64,000 nt of DNA from Lithodes maja. Lineage: Eukaryota > Arthropoda > Malacostraca > Decapoda > Lithodidae. The first letter of the stretch is position 1. Each line of letters opens with the position of its first letter. The notes under the pieces are model-generated. The model was not told the origin of the DNA. It made no database searches and saw only the letters and a list, made by a program, of their open reading frames with translations. A program made the translations under genes and the position numbers. Below, one piece after another: positions 20,714 to 31,496 of the stretch. The stretch spans positions 1-64,000 of the forward strand of contig JBAKBP010012320.1 of assembly GCA_037953745.1 (NCBI GenBank), written 5' to 3'.

Positions 20714-22179
20714 TTAAGAGCTGCTTCACTTGTCAAGTTCTTGGATTTGAGATCGGCGCGTATAGTCTGATCCCAGGCCTTCCTCGGTCCACCCCTTGGT
20801 GCAGCTCCCTCCACAATCACAGACTTGCATTTTTTCACCCAATTTTGTTCATTCCATTCTCTCCACATGTCCATACCATCCCAGTCTACTTGTACGCATC
20901 ACCTCGCTAATACTCTTTATACCTAAACATCTCCTCAGCTCAACATTTGTTATTCTATCCTGTAGCCTGGCCCCACACATCCATCTCACCATTCTCATCT
21001 CATTACGCTCCATTCTGTTGACATCCTCTACTTTAACGGCCCATGTTTCTGAGGCATACGTCATTGCACTTCTAACACATGAGGCATACACCTTTCCCTT
21101 CAGGGGGAGAGGCATTCTTTTCATGGTCGGCATCAATTCTGTGAACTTCCCCCAGCCACACCTAATTCTAGCAACAGTGGCAGCCTCGGCCCCACCACCG
21201 GCAGAGATGGTATCTCCTAGGTAACAAAACTTGTTCACCAGCTCCAAAGACTCATTTCCAAAATTCACAGCCACAGGATCATCACTTAACACAAGCTCGC
21301 CTTTGCACACTACGCACTCAAATTTCTCTATTTCTGACTTATCCTTCAGCAGGGGCCCCTTTATTCTACTACAGCGCTTACTCCCATGGTGTACCCAACA
21401 TCGACAGATGCTACATTGAATCGAGTTAAAGCCCACTCCCTTTCCACACACTGCACATGGGTATGCACCGCTCTTTTCCACATTGCCTCGTCTCAATCTA
21501 CAATGCATAACCTTGGTTTTGTTAATATTGACTCTTAAACCCTTGCTTGCCATGCCCTCTCTCCACTCTCTGAATTTGGCCTTAGCATCCTGCATACTGT
21601 CAGCTATTAGGACTAAATCGTCTGCATAAAACAGTTCCAACGGGAGTCCGCCTCTAAAAACTCTAGACAGCGCCTCCAAGACCATAATAAAGAGGAGGGG
21701 GCTTAACACTGAACCCTGATGGACTCCAACACGGACTGCGAACTCATCACTCAGTACACCCCTCACCGAACTTCGCGAATTCTTATACATCTTCATTATC
21801 ACACGCACCAGCCACTCTTCCACACCAAGTTTCCTCATAGCCCACTGCACAACATCTCTAGGTACCCTATCAAAGGCCTTCTCCAGATCCACAAACACAA
21901 AGTAAAGATCCCTGCCTTTTAGTAAGTATCTTTCCTGTATCTGCCTGACTATGAAGATAGCATCGGTTGTACCACGTCCTGGCATAAAACCAAACTGCAT
22001 ATCATCAATAGAGATGCTTTCCCTGATCAAACCCTCAAGGACTCTCTCACAGACCTTCATGATTTGGTCAAGCATTTTCAGGCCCCTATAATTTACTCTA
22101 TCTAGCGCATCCCCTTTTCCATTGTATATATTTACTATTACACTTTTGAGCCAATCCTCTGGGATTTTCTCATCTTTAA
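20714..22179 (-). pseudogene. LINE-3 reverse transcriptase core with internal zinc finger
   Basis: The main frame runs 20849-22201; its first eight residues come from C2. Motifs: FGFMPGRGTTDAIF, FVFVDLEKAFDRV (first catalytic Asp), GVHQGSVLSPLLF, ELFYADDLVLIAD (catalytic YADD, about residue 192), NKTKVM. A Cys/His-rich domain follows (about residues 249-300; CAVC, CSIC-CWVHHG, CVVC), resembling a PHD/RING-type finger. Then comes FCYLGDTIS of the thumb. The finger is thus embedded in the reverse transcriptase, between the palm and the thumb motif. A frameshift near 20860 separates the last segment (VEGAAPRGGPRKAW, LTSEAAL). Confidence 0.88.
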
Positions 22180-22399
22180 CCCTCTCCGACATACGACGCA
22201 ATTTTGAGCCTATTAGGGATACTTTAAAGCCTTTGTTACCATCAGGGGTATTTAGAAACCTTTAGTTTAGTTACTTCAACCTCTGCAGTTGTCTTTGAGT
22301 TAGCTGTGGGCAGAAAACTAATTTTGGAGAGGTAATTATAAGAGAACTCTATTTCTATTGCTAATCTGGCAACCTCTGCATCATATGAGTCTGAAAGGG
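22180..22399 (-). mobile_element. TTAA mini-element C2 (220 bp) inside LINE-3
   Basis: TTAA at 22176-22179 and 22400-22403. Ends CCCTCTCCGACATACGACG and CCCTTTCAGACTCATATGA. Removing it with one TTAA restores a continuous LINE-3 frame across the junction, so the insertion site is exact. Confidence 0.92.
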
Positions 22400-22403
22400 T
22401 TAA

Positions 22404-23285
22404 TAATGGTGTTTATCAACTCAGTGATTAAGTTTAAACACCAATCTCCCCTGAGGCTTTTATCATCTCGGCGACAATGTCGGAGCAACCTGGAGCTTTA
22501 CCGTCCTTCATTTTATTGATTGCGTCGCTCACTACAGCTGGTGCTATCAAAGGAGGGGCCCCAGATATTGGTTTTTCGATACTAAGCTGTTCCTTATCCC
22601 ATTCAAACTCTACATTTAGCAATCGTTCATAGTGTACCTTTCATGCTTCTCTGATTTAATTTTCTGCATACACAATCTTCCCATTATCATCTCTAACACA
22701 CTGTTCACCTATAATATCCCTAATGTCATTTTTAACTCGCCTAGCTAGGTTGAAGATCCCATTGGGATTGTCAGTGTTACACACTTGTTCGAGGACCAGG
22801 TCCTTAATGCGATTTTTAGCATTGTAAATAACTTTTGGCAGTTGGTTTAGCTGCCTGGTATTCCTCCCTGCTGCCTCCTTTCTTCCATGCTTTGAAGCAA
22901 ATCCTTTTCTCTTTCACAGCATGTTCTACCTCATCGTTCCACCACCAAGAGGTCTTATTCCTGGGGTGACCCTTTGTTTTCCCACAGACTTTGTCAGTGG
23001 CAGCGATAAGGCTATGCTTAAGAAAGTTCCATTGGCTATTTACATCGTTAGGCCTAGCTTCCTTATTTCTATTCATTTCCTCCAGTTCATTATGAAACCT
23101 ATCCCTAACTTCCTTGTCCTTCAGCAGCCACACTTTCCTTTTGGGTGTGTAAACCTTCTTGCGCTTAGGATCTCTGTATAAGCTCATGTCGCACACAAGT
23201 AGCTTATGCTGGGGGATACATTCTTCGCTCGGGATGGCCTTTACATCTCTAACTAGTTTCCAGTCTTTCCTGTTTTGTAGGTAGT
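22404..23285 (-). pseudogene. LINE-3 N-proximal part: endonuclease end and linker
   Basis: Minus-strand pieces: 22434-22622 (MKDGKAPGCSDIVAEM, conserved fingers motif), 22816-23196 (KTSWWWNDEVEHAVKEKR, linker) and up to about 23280 (RKDWKLVRDV then QHKLLVCDMS, the last endonuclease motif). Frameshifts lie near 22430, 22625 and 22815. A premature TAA-rich stretch before C2 disappears when read one base over. Confidence 0.8.
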
Positions 23286-23640
23286 AGGGGTAGGCAGCCC
23301 CGCCCAGGGAAGTACTACCGCCAAGGTTTCGGGAGACTCGGGGAATAGCCTGAATTCCATTTTCTCTCCCAGGCCTTGGTAGCTGGATACATATCTTTCT
23401 GCCTCACGCATCAGGGGTATCAGGAAAACCCTCTTTATATAACATACACATCCAACTTCACGACATTGCCCTACATTGCTATCCTCTATCCATAAAACAC
23501 TACTCTTCCCACTACATATCATACATGTAACACCATACACCTTACCCAATAAATATGGCAGTACAATTGTTAAGAGCAAACCTGGTGGTCCCTCGGATAT
23601 CCACCCCCGGCAGGGTTGGGTCATTGACACAGGGCCCTCC
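23286..23640 (+). other. Unassigned spacer, possible 5' leader of LINE-4
   Basis: No protein motif seen on either strand. A minus-strand frame of 125 codons (23253-23630) is not recognisable and overlaps LINE-3. Its position just before the LINE-4 endonuclease makes a LINE 5' region plausible. Confidence 0.35.
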
Positions 23641-23651
23641 CGGTCGTCATC

Positions 23652-24750
23652 ATGCGACTGTCAAGAGCATTGCAACGTCCCAAAGCTGCTCGTCGGTGCA
23701 GCTTTTTCTTTAGCAATATAAGGGGACTTCACTCTAACATCAATTCTGTACACCAATTTCTTCAAGCAGAATCCCCTACTCTCCTTTTTTTGACAGAGAC
23801 TCAAGTAACATCCACATCTGACACGTCTAGATTTAATTTTCCAGGTTATCAACTGCTCCAAAATTTCAGACCTAAAGGAGGTGTATGTTGCTTCGCAAAA
23901 TCTGAAATTGCCCTGGAGGAGGTTACTAGTTTCAATTGTCCCTATTTTGATTATTCTATATACAAATTAATTTCTGCTGGTAAATTTAAATACATATGTT
24001 GCATCTACCGTTCCCCAAATACTCCTCCAGAGCAAAGTCTTTTTGATTCTCTGTCCTCACAACTCAGTGTCCTCAACTTAAATGCTTCTTCTGAAATCAC
24101 TGTTGGGTGATTTTAATGTCCATAATGTTGAATGGCTCACTCATTCAGCCAGGACTGATGATGCTGGTCTTGAATGTGAGCTATTTGCAGACTCATTTAA
24201 TCTCACTCAACTAGTCAACCAACCCACCCGTGTACCAGATAATCCTAATCATAATTCCCACCTACTGGACTTATTTTTAACAACCAATTCAGAAAATTAT
24301 GATGTTACAGTGAGGTCCTCGCTTGGATCTTCTGATCACTGTCTTATACAGGCCACCTGTCTATCACCTACCCACTCTGAACCTGTTTTGGTGACTAAAT
24401 GGCATTACGATAGGGCAGACTGGGAGGGTCTTCAAGGTTTCTTTATTGATATTCCCTGGACCTCTTTCTTTTCTAATGATGCACACTCCACCTTGAGCCA
24501 CATACAAGATTTTGTAAAAATTGGAATGGAAACTTTTATTCCTCATCAAAAGTACAGTAAAAGATCTAATTCACCTAAATGGTTTGACCATAATTGTGCT
24601 AGAGTAACTGAACAAAAAGCAATAGCCTACAATGCATACACAAGATCAAAAACACATGAAGCCTTTAATTACTTTAGAAACATCAGAAATCATGCCAAAA
24701 CTGTATTAAACCTAACTAAATCAAACTTTCTCCACAAGCAGGCAAATTAA
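23652..24750 (+). pseudogene. LINE-4 endonuclease, one frameshift
   Basis: 23652-24110 holds SNIRGLHSNINSVHQFL (Asn motif), LFLTETQV (catalytic Glu) and YICCIYRSPN. 24082-24750 continues with LLGDFNVHNVEW (Asp/Asn motif), HLLDLFLT and GSSDHCLIQ (Asp-His motif). The break is near 24085-24108. The second frame runs on into the linker (RSNSPKWFDHNCARV) until a TAA at 24748. The catalytic set of an APE-type nuclease is visible. Confidence 0.87.
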
Positions 24751-26546
24751 CTTTTAAATAATCCAAATGATAACAAAATATTATGGTCTACTCTTAACTC
24801 ATTTAAATCCAACTTCACTACTGCTTCATCCATTCCACTATTAACATCTCCGACTGGCAATCTTGTAAGTGACCCACGAGGTAAAGCTAACCTTCTTGCG
24901 GATATTTTCTCCACCAACTCAACCTTAGATGAAATAAATCAAGATGTCCCTGTACTTAATTTTAATTCGCCTGAAATTCCCTCACTTAAGATCCACACCA
25001 GACATGTCAAAACTATTTTGCAGAATCTCTCGGTAGATAAGGCTCCTGGTCCAGATGAAATTCCTCCAATAGTACTTAAGAATTGCTCCTTGGTGCTCGC
25101 TCCTGTATTGGCAAAATTTTTCAGTCTGTGTACTCATACCTCATGCTTCCCAGTACCCTGGAAAAGAAGCAAACATCCATCCAGTTCCTAAAAAAGGTGC
25201 CTCTTCAGATCCATCAAACTACAGACCAATAGCTATAACTTCCACTCTTGGTAAAGTCTTTGAAATTATAATATTATTAAATAATCACATAATTAAGCAT
25301 CTTGAGAATAATAAATTAATCAGTGATAGGCAATATGGTTTTAGACGATGTCGATCAACTGCAGACATGCTTTGCCTTCTTACGCATCAAATCAACCAAG
25401 CTACAGACCAACATGGTGAAACACATACAATAGCACTGGATAATATCAAAGGCATTTGATAGAGTCTGGCATCAATCCTTATTGTCGAAGATGTCACACT
25501 ACGGCCTTGCATCATTAGTTCCACTAATTTCTTCTTATCTTCATAACAGAAAAATACGTGTAATGGTAGATGGCCTTTATTCTCAATTTCACTCAATAAA
25601 TGCTGGTGTTCCCCAGGGATCAGTTTTGGCCCCAATTCTGTTCCTCATTCATATCAATTATCTCATATCTACCACTCATAATCCAATACATTCCTACGCA
25701 GATGACTCAACACTCCACAGTTCCTTCACATTTACCAATTTTTTCACCCAACCCAATCTTATAAATTCAAAAATAAACACTGCAATTTCTCTGAACCAGG
25801 ACCTTTCTAGAATTAATGGATGGGGACAAAAGAATCTAGTTTCCTTTAATCCACAGAAAACCAAGTACATTCAATTTTCTAACCGACAGAATCTCACTGA
25901 CTCCCATATATTTTTTAATGATGTAAATATTCCCACTTCCCCTAGTATTGACATTCTCGGTGTAACATTAACTACTAACTTGAGCTGGACACATTATGTT
26001 AGAAGCATTGCTAAGAATGCCTCTAAAAAACTGGGACTCCTGTACAGAGTTCGAGAATTCTTCACTGACGAGCAGTTGGCCGTGATATATAAAAGTCATG
26101 TGCGTTCTCAGATGGATTACTGTTCACCTCTGTGGGGTGGAAGTGGAGTGGTTGCATTGAGGCAGTTGGACAAAATTCAAAATAAAGCTATTCGATTAAT
26201 CAATAACCCTGCAATCACACAGGGCCTTCCTACATTATCCATACGAAGAAACGTTGCATCCCTTGCATTATTCTACAGATATTTTCACAGCAATTGTTCC
26301 GAGGAACTTGCTTCAATTGTGCCGCCTCTCCACATCTTTCCCCGTAGAACTAGGGCAGCTGAGAGCGCCCATGAATTTACACTTTCTCCTCCACAATGCA
26401 GGACTTCTGCTTATCAGAATTCATTTATCCCCAGAGCTACTACTCTTTGGAATTCACTTCCCTCGAATTGCTTTCCACAAACTTACAATCTACAAATGTT
26501 TAAATCCAGTTGTTACAAACATTTTATGAATGGAGGATGCCTTTAG
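24751..26546 (+). pseudogene. LINE-4 reverse transcriptase, frameshifted
   Basis: After the nonsense codon at 24748 the same frame continues with VDKAPGPDEIPP. It shifts near 25165 (then YRPIAITSTLGKVFE and YGFRRCRSTADML), shifts again near 25440 at the first catalytic Asp region, and is open from 25482 to 26546 (354 codons): NAGVPQGSVLAPILF, HSYADDSTL (catalytic YADD), LGVTLTTNLSW, DYCSPLW and the C-terminal FIPRATTLWNSLP. Shifts sit next to A-rich runs. Function if intact: target-primed cDNA synthesis. Confidence 0.88.
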
Positions 26547-26937
26547 GCACATGGACCTTTTTGTTTTATCTGAGTTTTTTCCTCCTCCGTTCATTGTCTC
26601 TTTAAAAAAACAAAACAAAAAAACAAGAAGTAATCTATCTGGCTACTGGAGACCCCAGAGTTATATGTGATCAGGTGGCTCTGTCTTTTCTTGAAGTTTG
26701 TGTTCCACACAACCATGTTGAGTACAACCTTTAAATCTAAACTAATGGAGCTAAATATTAGGGAGAAGAGTCTAGAACAAAAAATATTATTATTGTACGG
26801 TTTTTCATTTGTAGTACTGGTATAATTTTTACTCCTGGCAGAGAAGATGGATATGCCTACTGCATAATCGGAGTGTAGAAGCTGGTACCCTAGAGTGTTT
26901 GAGATTCTGGTCGCTGTCTTCTGTGATGGACTCCCCT

Positions 26938-27045
26938 CTGTGTGTGGACGCTGCTGCCCTGTGTGTGGACGCTGCTGCCCTGTGTGTGGACGCTGCTGCC
27001 CTGTGTGTGGACGCTGCTGCCCTGTGTGTGTGGATGCTGCTGCCC
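26938..27045 (+). repeat. 21-bp minisatellite, about five units
   Basis: Unit CTGTGTGTGGACGCTGCTGC plus C; four near-perfect copies, then a 23-bp variant with TGTGTGTGGATG. Because 21 is divisible by three, all frames stay open, producing spurious reading frames on both strands. Confidence 0.92.
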
Positions 27046-27820
27046 TGTCGTCTGGGATCCGATCTATTTTGGGTGCAGCGTAGGGCATGGTATTGGGGCT
27101 CGGTGACTGAACGTGGGACTCTACCACTCTACAGGACTAATCGGTTAGTATTTTGATGAGTTTGGTATTTTAACTTTGGTGATCCTTGTACAGTTGGCCA
27201 CATAAGTTATGATTTAGATTAATTTTGTCTTTTTACTGTGTTCGTATAAGTTTTGGTTAGTTTATTTTGCAAGTTTTAAATTATAATATGATCGTAAAAT
27301 GAGTGCATGAATGGAGTAGTAATTTACACCCTATTTGGATAGACAAAAGCACTCTACTAAATCGCTATGTGAAAAAAAATGCTTGCGCAAAATCATTAGA
27401 AATAAAAACTCGATCCATCACATCGGGTGTACAGTAAATTACTACATGAACAACAAATTAGGGTATAAAATCTTAGGCTAGGAAATGGCACGGAATCCAT
27501 ATAACTAATATATTTGTTCTACTTTTATTACAGCGCAAGCAGACCTAGGAGTATGGTACCTGGATTCAACGTTGGTCTACCAGTCTACTACAGGTACTCT
27601 ACACTACAGGACTTACTATCTTGAATGGACTACTACTACAGGACTGGACTAATATTCTCTGCAATGGACTACTGTTTGGGGAACAACAACAACAAAAACT
27701 ACTATCACTACTTCCCTACAAGACTACTAGGCCTATACGGTTAGTATTTTGTTTATTTTAAGTTTAGTAGTCTTTGTACAGTTGTCCATCAAAGTTATTC
27801 CTTGTGATGTTTTTAAGTCT
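27046..27820 (+). other. Spacer with two related exon-like islands
   Basis: Island 1 (about 27106-27140) and island 2 (about 27537-27738, preceded by TTTTATTACAG) both contain CTACAGGACT-type words. Both run into the same sequence GGTTAGTATTTTG, then a CTTTGTACAGTTG-like phrase. They look like paralogous non-coding exons with splice sites. No protein frame. Confidence 0.35.
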
Positions 27821-27900
27821 TGATGGTGTAATGGATAGTGTTTAAAATCTGAATGTGGTAACTGGGTTCGAATCCCGGTGGATCACATGCTTTCATTAAT
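27821..27900 (+). repeat. tRNA-like SINE (family S1)
   Basis: TGATGGTGTAATGGATAG (A-box-like) and TGGGTTCGAATCCCGG (B-box), then ATGCTTTCATTAAT. The arms pair better than in other copies, but the anticodon arm is not clear. Confidence 0.6.
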
Positions 27901-27961
27901 TTCTTTGAGAGGTGTTTGGTGTTGGAGTGAATTATTAAAGAAATTATCAGTATACTATTCA

Positions 27962-28052
27962 TCTTTATAGCATAAATACGTGGAATTTTGGTCAGAGTAT
28001 CCTAGGTTCGAATCCTTTGAGTGCCACAAGTTGGTTGGTGAAAAAATATGAA
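27962..28052 (+). repeat. tRNA-like SINE (family S2)
   Basis: TATAGCATAAATACG head, CCTAGGTTCGAATCC B-box, GTGCCAC, then TTGGTTGGTGAAAAAATATG tail shared with 35581 and 37485. Confidence 0.65.
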
Positions 28053-29080
28053 TAAGGAGTTGAGTAATCTTCAGATAACTACTGTACTGCATAATAAATC
28101 TTAATGTGCACATTAAATTTAAATGCATAAGATCACATAGGACCAGAAGTTGTTTGGGCAACTGTACATACTGGATTGTAAATAGTTTCATTGTTTAATG
28201 TAAAATGGGAAGTTTCAAGTGAAGGTATTAATTTAAAGTTTGATTAATATTCGAGTAGTTAAGTATTAATTTAAAGTTTGATTAATATTTGATTAGTTCT
28301 ACCTTTATGTTAAAATGTAAAACTTGCAAACTAAACAAACCAAAATTGGGACAAGGACAATATAAAGTCAAATTAAATTATCAAAATCGCTATGTGGAAA
28401 CAACGCTTACTAAAATGAAAACTATTAAATAAAAGAACACAATCCACCACATAGGGTGTACATTACTACATGAGCAAGTTAATCTGTTTCCCAAGCAAAC
28501 TAATCGCACATATACAACGCACTATCGTCACGTTAAAGGAAGTAGTCAAGTTTGGGAAGTCCGGGACGTTCTGGCAAATTTTACTAAACTCTGCATGAAT
28601 AAAGAAACTAAATGTTAAATGTCAAAATATTATTTAATGTCAAATTTGCAACATGACAAGACATTAACAATAGTACAAAATACAAATATTGATAAGATAT
28701 CTATACTATTACAAAATAATATATAAAATACAGTACAGCACTCACTAACGATAGTGCTATCGGGTAGGTACCTGTAAGCATAGCATGCCTCAAGTGACCC
28801 CTATCAATAACTACCCTACAAATAACCTACATTTATAGCACAAATAAACTAAGGAAATCGCAAAAGTAAGCAATTGATACTATCGACAATGAATACATAT
28901 AATATAAAGACAAATAATTGCAAAATATGAAGTAACAACAGATTTAAACAAAGAGTACTCTTTTAACAAGAACAATAAATTTAAAAAATCATCAATATTA
29001 ATATTAATAATAGAAAAAGAAAAAGATAAACAATAAATACAGACAAAAAACAATAAATACAGACAAAAAGTAAGCAGAGG
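28053..29080. other. AT-rich spacer, no gene seen
   Basis: Holds a block (28130-28330) resembling 30060-30200 and the dispersed motif GTAAAACTTGCAAACTAAAC near 28318. There is a local direct repeat of TTAATTTAAAGTTTGATTAA (28229 and 28267). Confidence 0.5.
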
Positions 29081-29680
29081 TTATACAAGAAACTTCAAGT
29101 TAAAAAAGGCTTGATTAAAATTATTGATGTCAAATTTTAGAATACAGTCACAATAATTGACCCTAAAAAGATTAAATTTATGGAACAATTTACTTGCCTC
29201 AAAACCTCTGTCCACTAAGAGTCTGTATAGTAACCTAGCTCTAGCCCAAAAGTCATCTACTTTAGTGCAGATTTTACAAAATCTTATTAATTGGGAATAA
29301 AAACAATTATAAGTTATTTTACTATCGATATTACTACTAGGGAAAGGAAAGTTTATTACGTTAAAATTAAAATCATCAACTTTGTGATATACTTTAAGTA
29401 TGCACTGTTCATTAACAATCTCTATATTTATATCAAGAAAATTTTCAACTTTATAATTTACGTTACATTGTGTGAGGGGAATAGAATTAGGGTAAATAAG
29501 TTTAGCAACTTGATTAAAATTTAACAAATTGCAAACAAGAATATCATCAATATATCTACTATTATTACTTAACAGTTTAGCAAGTGCTAATTTTTCTGGG
29601 ATTTTATTTTTCTTGCTACTGTCAACTAAGTCTTTTATATATTTAAATTCTAAAGCAAGCAAGAATAAGTCTGCAATTAA
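29081..29680 (-). pseudogene. Reverse-transcriptase fragment, YIDD type (Penelope-like?)
   Basis: About 198 codons on the minus strand: PLIADLFLLALE, then SRYIDDILVCN (catalytic Asp pair), FLDINIEI, a DDFNFNVINFPF motif, SQLIRFCKICTKVDDF and LLVDRGF. The arrangement is that of an invertebrate retroelement reverse transcriptase distinct from the LINEs above. I think it is Penelope-like but cannot prove it. Everything upstream of the palm is missing and one stop lies just before PLIAD. No nuclease domain is visible. Confidence 0.6.
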
Positions 29681-29699
29681 AGGTCAATTAATGTCAGAG

Positions 29700-30566
29700 T
29701 TTTAGTTTGTTTATTTTGAAAGTTTTGCAATTTAAGGAATAAGTTTTAATGTATTTTATACTCTAAGAAGAGATTTACAGTATATAGTTTGGTCCCTAGT
29801 CCTTGAAGCTTAAAAATACTCACTCTTTGTTAAAAAAAAAAAAAAAAAAATCTATGAACATATGGGCGGTTCCCCCTAAAAGAGTCCCTATTGGCCAGCA
29901 GAAAAGTTGGATAAATGGCATAAGTCATAATATTGACTGGGGTAAAAGTTCTTAAAATTGCCAAAGTAATGGGGCCATTCGTGAGGAAGGAAGGAGTCCA
30001 CTTAATAAAACTCTGAAAAAAAAAGTTTGACTTGAGAGTTGAGTAGATAGTATTTAGTGTTATAAAATGTAATCTATAGCAGAAGTTATGTAGACAACTG
30101 TACATACTATTGTAAATTTAGTTGCCTTTTTTAATGTAAAATGGAAAGTTTCAGTGAAAGTATTCATTTAAAGTTTGATTAGTTCTGCCTTTATCTTGTG
30201 TTGTCCCAGTTTGTTTGTTTATTTTGAAAGTTTTAAAATTGAAATGCTACTAGTATTAATGTATTTTATACTTTAAGAGATATATATAGTTTGCTCCCTA
30301 GACCTTGAAACTTAAATATATACCCAAAGACTCTGTAAACATTTTTTTTAAACATTTCTATGGACATATGGGCGGTTCCCCCTAAATGAGTCCCTATTGG
30401 CCAGCAGGAAAGCTGGATAAATGGCACAATGAGTCATAATATTGACTATGGGGTAAAAGGTCTTAAAATTGCCAAAGTAATGGGGCTATTCATGAGGGAG
30501 GAAGGAGTCTACTTAATAAAACGCGGAAAAAAAAAGGTCAGTAGATAGTATTTAGTCTTCTAATAA
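29700..30566 (+). repeat. About 510-bp tandem duplication (two units)
   Basis: GGGCGGTTCCCCCTAAA at 29863 recurs at 30370, together with GGCCAGCAG, ATAATATTGACT and GGAAGGAGTC blocks; flanks on both sides also match. A third partial copy (28130-28330) extends the series. Non-coding. Confidence 0.8.
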
Positions 30567-31094
30567 TAGTTAGTTATGTTATGTAGAGCAGATTAACCAG
30601 ACCACTGAGCTCCATCTAATAATAGTAATCTATACCCTGTTTATTATATAGGTATGCTAGAAATTGTTTGATCTATCCAGTTACTGTACCATTTCCCTTC
30701 TATGTATTCTATATTTATTTTAGTTTTATCGTGTTTTATTTTCTGTAATTCAAAAAGGACTAGAGCAAATGAGCTGTAAATTTGTACCCATTCCCTGGCT
30801 GATAGTTTCGAAATAGTATAATTATAGAGGTTAATGTTGAAGATGTTCTGCATAGTTGTTTGGAATCCTGTATAGGTTATTATAGGTACCGGTATAATTT
30901 GACTTATTGAGCTATAGATGTTGATGGTAAAGAATTATGAGTCACTTTTAATGTAGAGTATAAAAGTTGGGTTTGTAATTTTAATGGTAACTAGTTATTT
31001 TTTTAATTTTAAGAAACTTTAAAAGTTAATAATGAAAACTCCCTAAACAAAATCTGTGACAAAAAATGCATTTAAATTTATCGGAAATTATGTT
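30567..31094. other. AT-rich spacer with dispersed repeat R3
   Basis: GTAGAGCAGATTAACCAGAC at about 30581 is the inverse of 36610-36635. No gene seen. Confidence 0.5.
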
Positions 31095-31275
31095 TTGGAA
31101 ACAAACCTTATGATCGGACGATCAAAATCGTGATCTCCAATCCAAAACCTTGACAAGTGAAGCAGCCCTAAACAGGGTTGCCTGGAACGCCGCAATTAGG
31201 ACAAGAGACTGAAACTGGACGTATGTGTGGAGCATTCGGTCTTAAAATTTTATGCATGTACAGTATATACACATC
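31095..31275 (+). pseudogene. LINE-3 3' fragment, plus strand
   Basis: 5'-truncated copy of the LINE-3 end. Frame DLQSKTLTSEAALNRVAWNA ends at TGA 31212-31214, then about 60 bp of shared 3' UTR. It preserves the unoccupied version of the A8 target (CCCTAAACAGG). Confidence 0.82.
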
Positions 31276-31289
31276 TGTATACCATGGAA

Positions 31290-31496
31290 TCCACTAACCT
31301 ATTTGTCTACGCTTCACAGCACAAGGATCGTACAGCCGACCAAGACCTTCCCAACGTCTCAAGATTATCTCCAGCTCATCGTCTCAAGATAAGAACCTTC
31401 GCCAAATCAACGTCCGAAGATAAACGTCGCTACTCTCTCCAATCGTCTTGCTACAATCTTCTACAACTGTGCACTACACGTCGCTTCTATCGCTAA
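31290..31496 (+). other. C-rich exon-like island
   Basis: About 200 bp of balanced composition within AT-rich DNA, rich in TC and AACGTC words, ending CGCTAAG|GTTGGTG. The reading frame (89 codons from 31227) has no recognisable domain and begins inside LINE-3 sequence. Confidence 0.3.

Larger units (their letters stand above)
19975..23285 (-). mobile_element. LINE-3, zinc-finger-bearing non-LTR retrotransposon, 5'-truncated
   Basis: Minus-strand LINE whose reverse transcriptase spans 20714-23280, with its last 14 codons at 20048-20091. It is interrupted by A8 (20092-20713) and C2 (22180-22399). Another fragment of its 3' end is at 31095-31275. The 5' edge cuts into the C-terminal part of the endonuclease, so the nuclease is lost. 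Clade not settled; motif order is RTE/Jockey-like. Confidence 0.8.
23641..26620 (+). mobile_element. LINE-4, Jockey-superfamily retrotransposon (about 3 kb), decayed
   Basis: Plus-strand order endonuclease, linker, reverse transcriptase and C-terminal region, with an A-rich end near 26603-26630. At least three frameshifts and one nonsense codon. Head-to-head with LINE-3. Confidence 0.85.

Noticed and set aside
26591..27156. Minus-strand 178-codon frame and overlapping plus-strand frames
   Set aside because: Created by the 21-bp minisatellite, which keeps every frame open; no conserved domain.
27821..27900. Possible functional tRNA gene
   Set aside because: B-box and part of the arms are present, but the acceptor stem does not pair and the sequence belongs to a dispersed family.
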